DNA from: Effrenium voratum
Taxonomy: Eukaryota > Sar > Dinophyceae > Suessiales > Symbiodiniaceae
Reading direction: 5' to 3'
DNA length: 64,000 nt
Assembly (NCBI GenBank): GCA_963377175.1
Contig: CAUJNA010002780.1
Span: forward strand, 667,337-731,336
Shown here: positions 55,801-64,000 of the stretch, one piece after another
Layout of the letters: each line of letters opens with the position of its first letter
How positions within the stretch are numbered: position 1 is the stretch's first letter
Made by a program: the position numbers and the translations under genes
Notes under the pieces: generated by a model
What the model saw: only the letters and a program-made list of their open reading frames with translations
Databases searched by the model: none
Told to the model about the DNA's origin: nothing

Positions 55801-58250
55801 GAAATGTTCACAAACTACGCAAGCTATGCCTAGCTTCAAGCAAAGGGGAAGAAATGAAGGCTCGAAGCTCCAAACCTTGAATACGTTAAACAAAAAAAAG
55901 TCGAAGGCAAGCTTCAACGCTTTGAGCCTTCAACATATTCATGGGCTTGCATGTCTTGAAGATTCCCCTTCGTGAAAGTGTTCATAGCTTATCCCTATGC
56001 ATGTCTTGGAGGGTTGTGCCAACAAACAATGCATGTGTGGGTGTGGGTGTGGGTGTGTGGGTGTATTCCTCAAGTTCCCTTTCATAAAGCCTGACAGGGA
56101 GTTGACTTTTGCAAGAACCAACAACGATTGAAGGCGGATGTCGATTTCAGTTATATGGCGCGGTTGTGTTGTGTTCGGAATAACCATGCTGGCAATTGCA
56201 GTCTGGTTACAAGGTCCATGCACATCGCGGAAGCATGTGAGCAACCACATCTAGTGAATTGTGCTGAATGGGCGGGGTGGCCACATTCAAAACACATTCC
56301 TCACGTGGCGCAAACGCAAGCAGAAGGCTGGCTGGGCCCGGAACCGCCTGCGGGAATCGTGAGCTGCTGGCGCTCCTTCGAAGGGCAAGGAGTGCCACCC
56401 TGCAGGTTACAAAGAAAAGAAGAACAAAGAAAAAAAACACCTGGAAAACTCCAAGTTGGAAAAAGCAACCCATGTTTGTTGCTCTGTTCTTTTAGGAAGA
56501 AGAGTCAAAACGGAAGGTTTGGGCCTTTGAGCAAGGAGCTTTCTTGTTTGACATAATCGAGTATCATATGGCCGTTCCTGCAATTATGAGCGTCCAGTCT
56601 GTTTAACTCGTGTCAAGATCGCTGCGCTTATTGTGCCATCAGTCCAATCTTCTAGTTGCCAAGAGCTGGCGGTGCGGCGCCTTGCTCACCATACTACAGA
56701 CATGATGCTCGAGCAATCCCCGGTCAACGTGGCACTATGAGCATCACCGGTGCGACAGCAATACTGGCTGCTCTGTCCGCTCTCATAGAGCCACAGTTCT
56801 GATAGATCAAGCCAAGCCGCCTCAGACCGGATTCCATGTTCAGCCTCAAACCGGTGCAGGGTGTGCTCAAACAGTGAACCCCGGCTTCGTGTCAGGAGGT
56901 CACCCAAAACTAGAAGCCCTTGCCGCAAATAGGCCTGGCGGCCAGGAGAGGAGGGCCGCAGTTGGAAGCCTACGTGGCAAGGCCCGTCCTCAGGAAAGCA
57001 CGAGCAGGTGGCAGTCACCTCCAGGCTGCAAAAAGCTTGCCACCAAGTGCTCCTTCCCAACATGGCCTTGATTCCGTACTGCATTTGTTTGCTCCCCGAA
57101 GGGCTTAAACCCAGCCACTGTGCTGATGTTCCGGCCTTGGTCTATCTTCTGATTTTGACTGACTCAAACCCGGGGGACGCTAGAAATACATGGGGGTTCA
57201 TGTCCGCCAACGATGTTGGAGTGTTCCCAACAACAAATAAGTATGGTATGTAAAAATACTCATACCAAAGACCCAAAAGAGACAAAAGAGCGCGCGCGCG
57301 CACACACACACACACAAACAAACACACACCTTGCCAGCAACCAGCACACCCAAAGCATCGCCTCGTAGTGCACATCCTTGAGGCCTGCCAACAAGTCAAG
57401 TGGGGTCAGCGGTCAGCGAGCTTTGTTTGTGCCTCACCGCAAAGGATAACCCGCCAAAGGGACACAATCGCCAAACAAAACGTAGTATATGTTTTGCTTC
57501 TCAGGGGCACCCATCATGTGGGGGGACACCAAACAGTGAGGTTCCTACCCCCCTCCCAAAAAAGGTGCTTTTGGATGCAGAAGGGCTGTACACGGTGCAA
57601 ATGTCCTTGTGCCTCTAAGGCGGAACCATGTGCGGTCAAAGCGTTTCCAAAAGGAGCCTGCGGCAGGCTCAAAGAGTGGCCAAAGCACCTGCGAGGCGCT
57701 GTCAAATCGAAGGCAGAGGTGTGGGTGTTCGAGGGAACCCTTTTGATTCAATTGGAAGTCGCGATTGGACCGAGAGGCAACTGCCCGCTTTGGGGCTCAC
57801 CCAAACAAAGCTGGATGCTTCAAGACGCAATCCAGGCAGGTCCACAACTCGAGGAATCTGTGCACGACCAGAAAATGCCAATGTTTCTGCAGCCATGGAC
57901 GCATGAAACTGTGGGGACAAATCCATGCCCAGCATGTCGAGCTGGACCCTGCGAAGCCCAACCCTCTTGCACCCTGCGAATGCAGCGAAGCCCAACCCTC
58001 TTGCTAATCTTCTGCGCCAGGTTTGTTGCCCGTGAGGCCAAACTTGCCATCTTTGCCAAAACCGAGGAGGCGAGGCGCTGGCCTGCCGGCCCACTCTGCA
58101 GAATGGGCTCGGTCACCCCTTTACGGAAGAAATCCATGCGGTGGCTGTCAACGCCCGTTTTGCCATGCCGCCGGCCTCCGCCACGCCCGGGCCCAGCTGG
58201 CACACGGTCAGGGCCTCAAAGATATCCAGTCGCGACTGGGAACCTTTTCG
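46820..58250 (-). CDS. Large protein with repeated fibronectin type III-like segments, multi-exon
   Basis: Many GC-rich minus-strand islands carry pieces of FN3-like beta-sandwiches. Examples in order: about 58250 RLDIFEALTVCQLGPGVAEA; about 58120 SGPAGQRLASSVLAKMASLA; about 57030 LEVTATCSCFPEDGPCHVGF; about 55540 GHAVLSGLVADTDYV; about 53380 THRVEWRPAILRGLDRQGGW; about 53100 VEFRCRRLQCEDSDGLLSSR; about 52320 GPFATGFAAPEKPKALLAGR; about 51800 QLFAVRVGDSCRWSAWSG; about 51510 PALQPPQASLTVTPLPP; about 51000 WTDFGDAVEYFLSLAQVG; about 50420 VMEVEVGHMDAGTPLQFKVL; about 49580 VARSEVMWPPTPGPL; 49040-48530, a long exon of about 170 codons (ARCRFRWYSVDRRIAGPC); about 48455 YYVLSVRVGDGRRFSSWSAA; and about 46930 ACVARLLVEALDGRSARCWW. 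The Y-x-V-R-V-x-x-G-x-x-x-S-x-W-S pattern recurs. FN3 arrays mediate adhesion or scaffolding. Whether this is one gene or several is not proven; no signal peptide, start or stop was found. Confidence 0.48.
57286..57330. repeat. (GC)n(AC)n alternating purine-pyrimidine tract
   Basis: GCGCGCGCGCGC followed by CACACACACACACA and CAAACAAACA, a classical Z-DNA-prone sequence, in an intron of the FN3-like gene or just beside it. Confidence 0.9.
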
Positions 58251-58499
58251 GGGAGAAGTTCTTCCAACTGGCTTCCCGCACCCGGCAGGGCATGTCAGTT
58301 CATGTCCAAACACAGAACCTCTGTGGCCGTTGGCGGCATCCCCTTCTGGTTGCTTGCAAAGCCAAGGGATCTCGGCGCCCGGACCCCGCGAGCGCGCGGC
58401 GCAGGCACGCGCAGCTTCAGTTGCTGCTCTGAAGACCAGTCCTGGGAAGCTCCACCCTGTGCAAAACTATGCAAATAGGTCAATGCCAATGCTGATAAC

Positions 58500-59803
58500 G
58501 TGTGAATTCCAAGCTAACGGCTGAACTAGCACAACTCTCGGATGGTCTGAGTTGCGGCAGCAAAACAAAGATGGTTGAGTGGATAGATAATTTGGCTGCC
58601 TGCATGTCAGCCCATTTGACTACCTGCGATTGTACAGCTGGAAGGCCATTCTTCTTATACCTGCGAGTGCACTTGAGGATCAGGCGGATTTGCGGCAGCT
58701 GTCTCCGATCCGAGCACAAAAAGCCACCTGCAGCTGAACAAATGCAAGCTAATTGTACAACGTGAATCGATGCACCGCAGCTCTTTAGAAAAATGCAGGT
58801 GCAGAAACACCTCTGCCAGATCCTGTTCAAAGAAAAGTTGTTCTTCTGTACTAAGACCTTAAGCTCACATGTTTGCCAACTCCGGCCACATGCGTTCTTC
58901 AGTGCAATGTTACCTCCGTACAAGCAGTATGTAAAGGGGGAGGAATGAACATTCCTATTTCTTTCCCTTGGACTCGCCGACGCGGGAAGGCGAGAGGGAA
59001 GGTAGCAAAGTGGTAATGGTTGGAAGATTTCTAGTTGCGTCATCTCATCACATCCTTTTCCTTCGTCAGGCTGTGTCTGGAGATGGTTACCAACCCTTCA
59101 CCTCCTACGTTCCTCCGCAACGCTTTACAGTGTCTGTGCACTGAACCTTAGCTGCGACCCGTCTGCTGCGTGGAACAGAAGGGAAGTGCTGGTAGGGTCA
59201 GTCACATATCTGCTGAATCTGCTGAATTGCCCCTCACGTGCTGGCACGTCACAAACGCATTTAAAGCCAGGCTCAGCAAAGCAACCCTCTTTCAGGTTTG
59301 TTCAACGGAGCACCAAACGGGAAAGGGCCCACCATTTCGGAGCAGGCATCTCCATAGCCCGCACGGCAGCGGGAGCGTCTGACCCAGCACAGAACTAAAG
59401 TCGCTCTGCAAGCAAGACAACGGCATCCTCTAAAGTGGGCAAGTCAAGGACATGTTTCACACACTGTTTGAGTTGTTGGGGCTACAATTAAAATGGTTAA
59501 TAAAGCATTGTAGATGGACCGTACTATAAACCCAATGCAAACAGGAAGCAGGATTAAAATGGCCAATACAAATGGGTTTGGAGCGCTGCTCAGTGACTTG
59601 CTCCCAGTGTAGCAGGTTGCAACTTGGGAGCTCTGCCTGCTCTTGGTCACTGAGCATCCCGAGCTCCTGGCGGGTGCGAGTCACAACCGAAACCCATTGA
59701 AGGAGTCTGCGGTTGGCACTGTGAAGCAGTAAGCCTACAATCACTCACCTCTTAGAGCCATGCCAAATGGAGCATTGTGTTCGTGCTCAGTCTCACTCTC
59801 TTT

Positions 59804-59836
<33 letters not shown>

Positions 59837-59890
59837 ACCCCTCCCGCTCTGTCATGCTTCATGTGCATTGCAACTTTCATGTCCGCTTCC
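58500..59890. other. Region without a recognised gene
   Basis: A minus-strand open frame at 58480-59043 has no splice borders or family match. It ends near a (CT)n run at 59805-59836. Confidence 0.35.
59805..59836. repeat. (CT)n microsatellite
   Basis: A CTCTCTCT run with one CCC interruption. Confidence 0.9.
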
Positions 59891-59899
59891 CCTCACTTT

Positions 59900-60801
59900 C
59901 CCCCTCATTGCAGCTGCCTCAATGTCAACAATGAACTGCTGGTCTTCGATGCTTGCCGCCTTTCCAACAATACTCCGCCTCAAATTGCCGCGAAATTCCT
60001 CAAAAGCATCAGCCCCCAAGTTGGCTCAAATCGCCAAACCGCTAAGTTGCCCGCTCCTGAAGCATTTTCTGCGCCTCTCTGCTTCCCTGGCGCCCAACAT
60101 GGGTCCCCTATTTGAGACACCGCTGTTGCGAGTCCCCCGAGAGCTTTACATGGCACATTCAGCAGCGCCAATTTGGTGCCTTGCTGCTCTCGGCCCTGAC
60201 CTCGGGTTGACAGCTTTGCGGAAAATAGCCCTTGTGATACCAAAGTGAGCCCTGTTGCGTCAAAGGAAATTCCCCGTGGTATCACGGAAAGTGGCCCTAA
60301 GAAACAACCTTCCACAACCGTGGCTCCTTCTAGGAAGAAAATTGCGCTCGATCTGTGGAGCGCGCCTTGAATTGGAGGACTGCAGCGTGACCTTGGGTCC
60401 GTGACACGATCCAATAGATTGCCATGGGCAATCGGTGGCTTGAGTTGTCTCCAATGGACGGAACCCCAAAATGGAGTCCCCTTGAATTCCATTTGTTGCT
60501 TCCGCTCCAAATAGAGACTCTTCAAAAAAGACACCCCCCAGCTGTTGGCTTTGGGCCCCGCACATTGTTCTGAGGAGCAGCTTCTAGCCATCAGCTGGAT
60601 GGCCAGGCCAGCGTCCTCTGAGAATCCAGCTTTGGGGACCCGTATTGGTTGGTGTTACAGGGAAACCAACAGGAAACCAACAGGAAACCAATGGAAGCAA
60701 TCGCAAGATGATCGCTTGGGGGGCCGGTCGCCTGGACGAGGAGCCTTGCAGACAGCATCTCCGGGGGCAAAAATTGGGGCACCACCGCCACAGACGCGCT
60801 G
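59900..60801 (-). CDS. Unrecognised multi-exon gene between the FN3-like and CBM20-PP2C genes
   Basis: Three coding-like islands on the minus strand: about 60801-60757 (EVSASVAVVPQFLPPEMLSA, ending GCAAG|GC), about 60640-60570 (AGFSEDAGLAIQLMARSCSS) and about 60020-59905 (ADAFEEFRGNLRRSIVGKAA then SIEDQQFIVDIE, ending GAG|GC). They are helix-like and share strand with their neighbours. No family is recognised. They could be the 5' part of the FN3-like gene. Confidence 0.33.
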
Positions 60802-60849
60802 ACCTCTGCTCAAATGACATTGAAAGAAGCATTGCTAGTCACAAGTCCA

Positions 60850-61880
60850 GACCACCTTGGGAGTAATCCACTTCATGAACCACTTACTCGTTCTCAGGAA
60901 AAAATACAAACAATAAGTGTACAACGCCTCCAGTGGCAGACCAGACACTGCATCTGCCACGACCAAGGCCCAAGCCGGACCACACACGTGGCGTATCCGC
61001 CTGGGCGCATGGGTGCATGCGAAAACAAAAGGCTGAAGCGCTGGCTGTTGCGAAAGTCATGCCATGGTGTAAAGGGTCGTGGGGCCCGCCAACGAGTAAC
61101 TCACCAAGCAACAAACGTGATACATTTTACGGCTGCGCCCGTCCAAGTGACAAGGATGTTTCTCGTGATCAAGTCTGTTGTAGGGGAAGGATGCACCTTA
61201 CAACAAGTGTTGCAGCAAGCCTTCTAACTTCTAACCCAATCTAATGCCTAGTTTATCATGACATCCCAAGAATCTGCCATCGCTCCCTTGACACATTCCC
61301 CTCTGAGTATGGTGAGCCCGACCCAAGGATTGAAAGCGGCCCATCAATTTCGAGGTGACACCGACTGTGGCCCCAAGAAGGTGATGTTCAAACCATCCAG
61401 AAAGGGGGCATACAGCAGGGTCAGGCCAACCCCGTTCAAAATGTTTGCAAACAAATTATTGCAGCATCCCACCACTGGCTCCCCTTTGAAGCCAGTGGTT
61501 GGGCAAAAAACACGTTGCCCAAGCCTGGAAGGCCCTCGTGTGAAACTTGCACACATACCAAGGCCGCTGCACCAGCACCCGCGCGGCCATGTCTGGCAGC
61601 AAAACCCGAAGGCCTCGGAAGGCCAACTCCAATTGGCTGATGAGGCAGGGGCGCCCCTTGCGCCCGACACTTGAACGCGATGATGTAACAGGCTTTTTTC
61701 GTGGACATACATGCCGGCAAGCAACTGTGCCCTGAAGCCACCAAACGGCCCAGAAAACGCGCCCGCAATGATCTTTTGGATGGGCGCAGCACGCTGAATG
61801 GATTTGTACTTGCACTTCGGATGAAACCGGTGAAACACAGCGGCCTTGCTCGCTCCTCAAATGGAGAAGAGGAAGACCAC
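60850..61880. other. Spacer downstream of the CBM20-PP2C gene
   Basis: This lies 3' of the phosphatase stop codon on the minus strand. No exon series and no AATAAA-like signal that I would rely on was seen. Confidence 0.4.
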
Positions 61881-61886
61881 GGCAAA

Positions 61887-63860
61887 TCACGGGTTCAGCT
61901 GAACGATCACAGAGGTAATGTCATCGCAGTATACATTGCTCTCTGTCCTCCATTTCTTTTGTGCCTCAGCTTGCAGCATCTTCAATGCCTCAGCTGGCCC
62001 AAGTTGGGCTGCCTTCTTGGCCACTGAATCCATAACCTGGTCAGTCTTCAAGAATTGCCATAGTCCGTCGCTGCCCAGAATCACAAACATGGCGTCCGCG
62101 CGGTCCACTGTAGTCAGCGCCACTTCAGGTGCGGCGCATACACCATAGTCCTTGACACACTGGTCGCCGAAGGCGCGGGAAACGCCTAGTGCTGGGAAGT
62201 CCTTGCCTGGGAGGCACACGCGACCGTGGAGAACTTGGCCGCCCATGGCCTCGATTCGGAGGCCCTCATCTGCGTCTCCAGGCGTGTGGTCCCGCGTCGC
62301 AAAGACCACCCTCTTCTGAGACCCGATGGCGCAGCGCGAGTCGCCTGTGTTCGCGGTCCAAATATTGTCGCCCTTGATTAGCGCAGCCACTGCCGTGCTA
62401 CCGCTTGCCAGCAAGTCGTATGTGTTCTCCAGCGAGTGCGCCTCCAAGTCCTGCTGCACCTTCTCAAAGGCGTCGGTGAAGGACTTTTGCACTGCATCTT
62501 CCTCGACGCTGTCACTGACCCAAACAATGTGGTTCATCAGGAAATAGGGCAAAGTTTGGCTGGCCCTTTGGGCCACCTTGTGGCCACTTCTTCCATGACC
62601 GTCGCACACGACAATCAACAAATGGCCACTTTGGAAGTGCGTAACACTCCAGTTGTCCTGGTTTGGAGTCTTGTCGCAGAAACCTTTGCTGCCTTTCTCG
62701 CACGCCACCATGACTTGTGCAGGGAGCTTGCCGCAATGGACGCGCTTGAGCTCGTCCCCTTTGTGCTGCCCGTGCGTGTTGACTCCATGCATGTACCCCA
62801 GGACCTTTGTCAGGAAGAATTCCTCCAAAGTACTTTGCGCAACCGGGACTCGAACATCATTGAGCCCAGCAAACGTTTGCGCTCTGCATCCCTCTGGGAT
62901 TTTCAAAGCGCACCCGCCGCCGTGAAGCTCATCCAGTAGAGTTCGGCCCACACCGTCCACCACGTTGGTCCCCTCCCGCTGCAGCTTGCCCTTGCCCAAC
63001 TTAGGCGCCGGGACCTCCTCTTTTAGCGGGGCGCCCAGAACGAAACTCAAGGGCCCCAAGCAGTTCCAGTTCGTGTTGAAAATGATCACTTCGCGGCGCA
63101 TGCTGCATATTGTCACGCAGCGGTTTGGGATGTCATCCTCCCATTGCAGGCCACCGCCTACGGCCCTCTGGTCCCGGATGAACTTGAATTCCATCTGGGT
63201 TCGGCTGGCCTTTGGCCGAAGCCAAACTGGTGCAGTGTACCAGCAAGGATAGCTCTTGCCATCGGTGGTGAGGGGCACTGACTTCTCTGGGTCCCATGCA
63301 CCCAGTTCATCTGCTTCCCCAACAACTCGCAGACACTCACCAATCTGCGTTTTGGCCCAAATGGCGAAAATGCAGCTGACCTGTTCCTCCGCCGCGTTGG
63401 GCCTTGAGCATTTCAGGTCGGCATTTGGCGTCGCAGGCAAAACGGCCTTGCAACTGTATGCCGACTCTATTTCAGGTGTCTTTGACACTGTCGGCGCCAT
63501 CCACTCTTTCTTGTGCTCCCCAACGCAACCCCAACGGCTGCAAACTGTCCAAATGCCTTCCACAGGCAAGCTTAAACAGCGGTTTGGGATGTCATCCTCC
63601 CATTGCAGGCCACCGCCTACGGCCCTCTGGTCCCGGATGAACTTGAATTCCATCTGGGTTCGGCTGGCCTTTGGCCGAAGCCAAACTGGTGCAGTGTACC
63701 AGCAAGGATAGCTCTTGCCATCGGTGGTGAGGGGCACTGACTTCTCTGGGTCCCATGCACCCAGTTCATCTGCTTCCCCAACAACGCGCAGATTCTCGCC
63801 GATCTGGGCGTTGGCCCAAATGACGAAAACAACGCCGACCTCTTGGTTCTCTCGAGCCAT
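61887..63860 (-). CDS. Tandem CBM20 starch-binding domains fused to a PP2C-family Ser/Thr phosphatase
   Basis: Uninterrupted 657-residue reading frame. The ATG at 63860 has an in-frame TGA two codons upstream, which supports this start if no 5' intron exists. Residues about 8-100 and 161-253 are two CBM20 modules. Each keeps LGAWDPEKSVPL, a K in MEFKFIR and W in LQWEDDIPNR (W36, K73, W87; W189, K226, W240), matching the starch-binding site 1 residues of glucoamylase-type CBM20. Residues about 385-655 form a PP2C (PPM) domain: NQDNW (D402), VVCDGHGRSGH (D420), SGSTA, NTGDSR, SRAFGD, GSDGLW (D598) and CDDIT (D646/D647), so all expected metal-binding aspartates are present. No signal peptide or membrane segment is seen, so a cytosolic location is inferred; dinoflagellate starch is cytosolic. 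The likely role is Mg/Mn-dependent dephosphorylation of proteins on starch granules, controlling glucan turnover. It differs from plant SEX4 and animal laforin, which are dual-specificity phosphatases. The two CBM20 copies share an identical 209-bp core. The domain calls are very secure; the substrate is unknown. Confidence 0.93.
   Translation of the reverse strand: MARENQEVGVVFVIWANAQIGENLRVVGEADELGAWDPEKSVPLTTDGKSYPCWYTAPVWLRPKASRTQMEFKFIRDQRAVGGGLQWEDDIPNRCLSLPVEGIWTVCSRWGCVGEHKKEWMAPTVSKTPEIESAYSCKAVLPATPNADLKCSRPNAAEEQVSCIFAIWAKTQIGECLRVVGEADELGAWDPEKSVPLTTDGKSYPCWYTAPVWLRPKASRTQMEFKFIRDQRAVGGGLQWEDDIPNRCVTICSMRREVIIFNTNWNCLGPLSFVLGAPLKEEVPAPKLGKGKLQREGTNVVDGVGRTLLDELHGGGCALKIPEGCRAQTFAGLNDVRVPVAQSTLEEFFLTKVLGYMHGVNTHGQHKGDELKRVHCGKLPAQVMVACEKGSKGFCDKTPNQDNWSVTHFQSGHLLIVVCDGHGRSGHKVAQRASQTLPYFLMNHIVWVSDSVEEDAVQKSFTDAFEKVQQDLEAHSLENTYDLLASGSTAVAALIKGDNIWTANTGDSRCAIGSQKRVVFATRDHTPGDADEGLRIEAMGGQVLHGRVCLPGKDFPALGVSRAFGDQCVKDYGVCAAPEVALTTVDRADAMFVILGSDGLWQFLKTDQVMDSVAKKAAQLGPAEALKMLQAEAQKKWRTESNVYCDDITSVIVQLNP
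63118..63326 (-). repeat. 209-bp identical repeat, copy in second CBM20 domain
   Basis: This segment is identical base for base to 63577-63785, at an offset of 459 bp (153 codons, in frame). It encodes the core of the second CBM20 module. Just past 63326 the two copies differ at many positions although both still encode the start of a CBM20 domain. Confidence 0.95.
63577..63785 (-). repeat. 209-bp identical repeat, copy in first CBM20 domain
   Basis: Partner of 63118-63326, covering the core of the first CBM20 module. Identity ends sharply at both edges, which suggests recent gene conversion or partial exon duplication rather than uniform conservation. Confidence 0.95.
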
Positions 63861-64000
63861 TTTTCACAATGGCTGCAGGAAGCAAGTTGCGCAACCAGCC
63901 AAGAAAGAGAGTGTGATTGATCAGACCCAACGGCCTTGCCATCAAATGCACAACAATCCGAGCGGCCTTCTTCCAACCAGCTCTGAGGTTGCTGAGTGCA

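Noticed and set aside
57368..58432. 354-residue open frame on the + strand
   Set aside because: No domain pattern, and the overlapping minus-strand islands fit the direction and composition of the neighbours.

Overview
This window looks like nuclear DNA of a dinoflagellate, possibly of the Symbiodiniaceae/Suessiales type (inference, no species assigned). The evidence is: genes broken into very short exons (30 to about 110 nt); introns that can use GC and apparently GA donors beside GT, all ending in AG; large gene spacing filled with simple repeats; and every supported gene lying on the minus strand. Unidirectional gene blocks and GC/GA-AG introns are established dinoflagellate traits. No rRNA, tRNA, bacterial operon, CRISPR array, reverse transcriptase or transposase was recognised.

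Reading the minus strand from high to low coordinates: (1) 63860-61887, an uninterrupted gene for a protein with two CBM20 starch-binding domains and a complete PP2C phosphatase. (2) 60801-59900, a few coding-like exons of an unrecognised gene. (3) about 58250-46820, a long multi-exon gene with repeated fibronectin-III-like segments. (4) 46300-40000, mostly repeats and unassigned DNA, with a large G/C-run minisatellite at 44.4-46.3 kb. (5) 39500-39150, two coding-like exons. (6) 37435-32988, an ankyrin-repeat gene whose long intron holds two minisatellites and a CAG/CAC-rich tract. (7) 30838-28790, a DOT1-like SAM-dependent methyltransferase with a 539-bp polypurine tract just upstream. (8) 27645-21195, a coiled-coil gene of at least 15 short exons, with a (ATT)n run of about 115 units in one intron. 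(9) 18215-17250, an unrecognised multi-exon gene, beside a minisatellite cluster at 18.8-19.6 kb related in inverted orientation to that at 44-46 kb. (10) 15905-12649, a secreted-type metallophosphoesterase in two exons. (11) 12280-2082, an RBM25-like splicing factor in about 20 micro-exons ending in a PWI domain.

The genes do not form one pathway. They join cytosolic glucan signalling (CBM20-PP2C), splicing (RBM25-like), chromatin or protein methylation (DOT1-like), extracellular or endomembrane phosphate chemistry (metallophosphoesterase) and scaffolds (ankyrin, FN3, coiled coil). That mixture fits a random stretch of a unidirectional gene block. The two longest readable genes (CBM20-PP2C, metallophosphoesterase) have firm boundaries. 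The others were assembled by eye from coding-like islands bounded by AG and GT/GC/GA, so their outer ends, exon counts and some frames are provisional.
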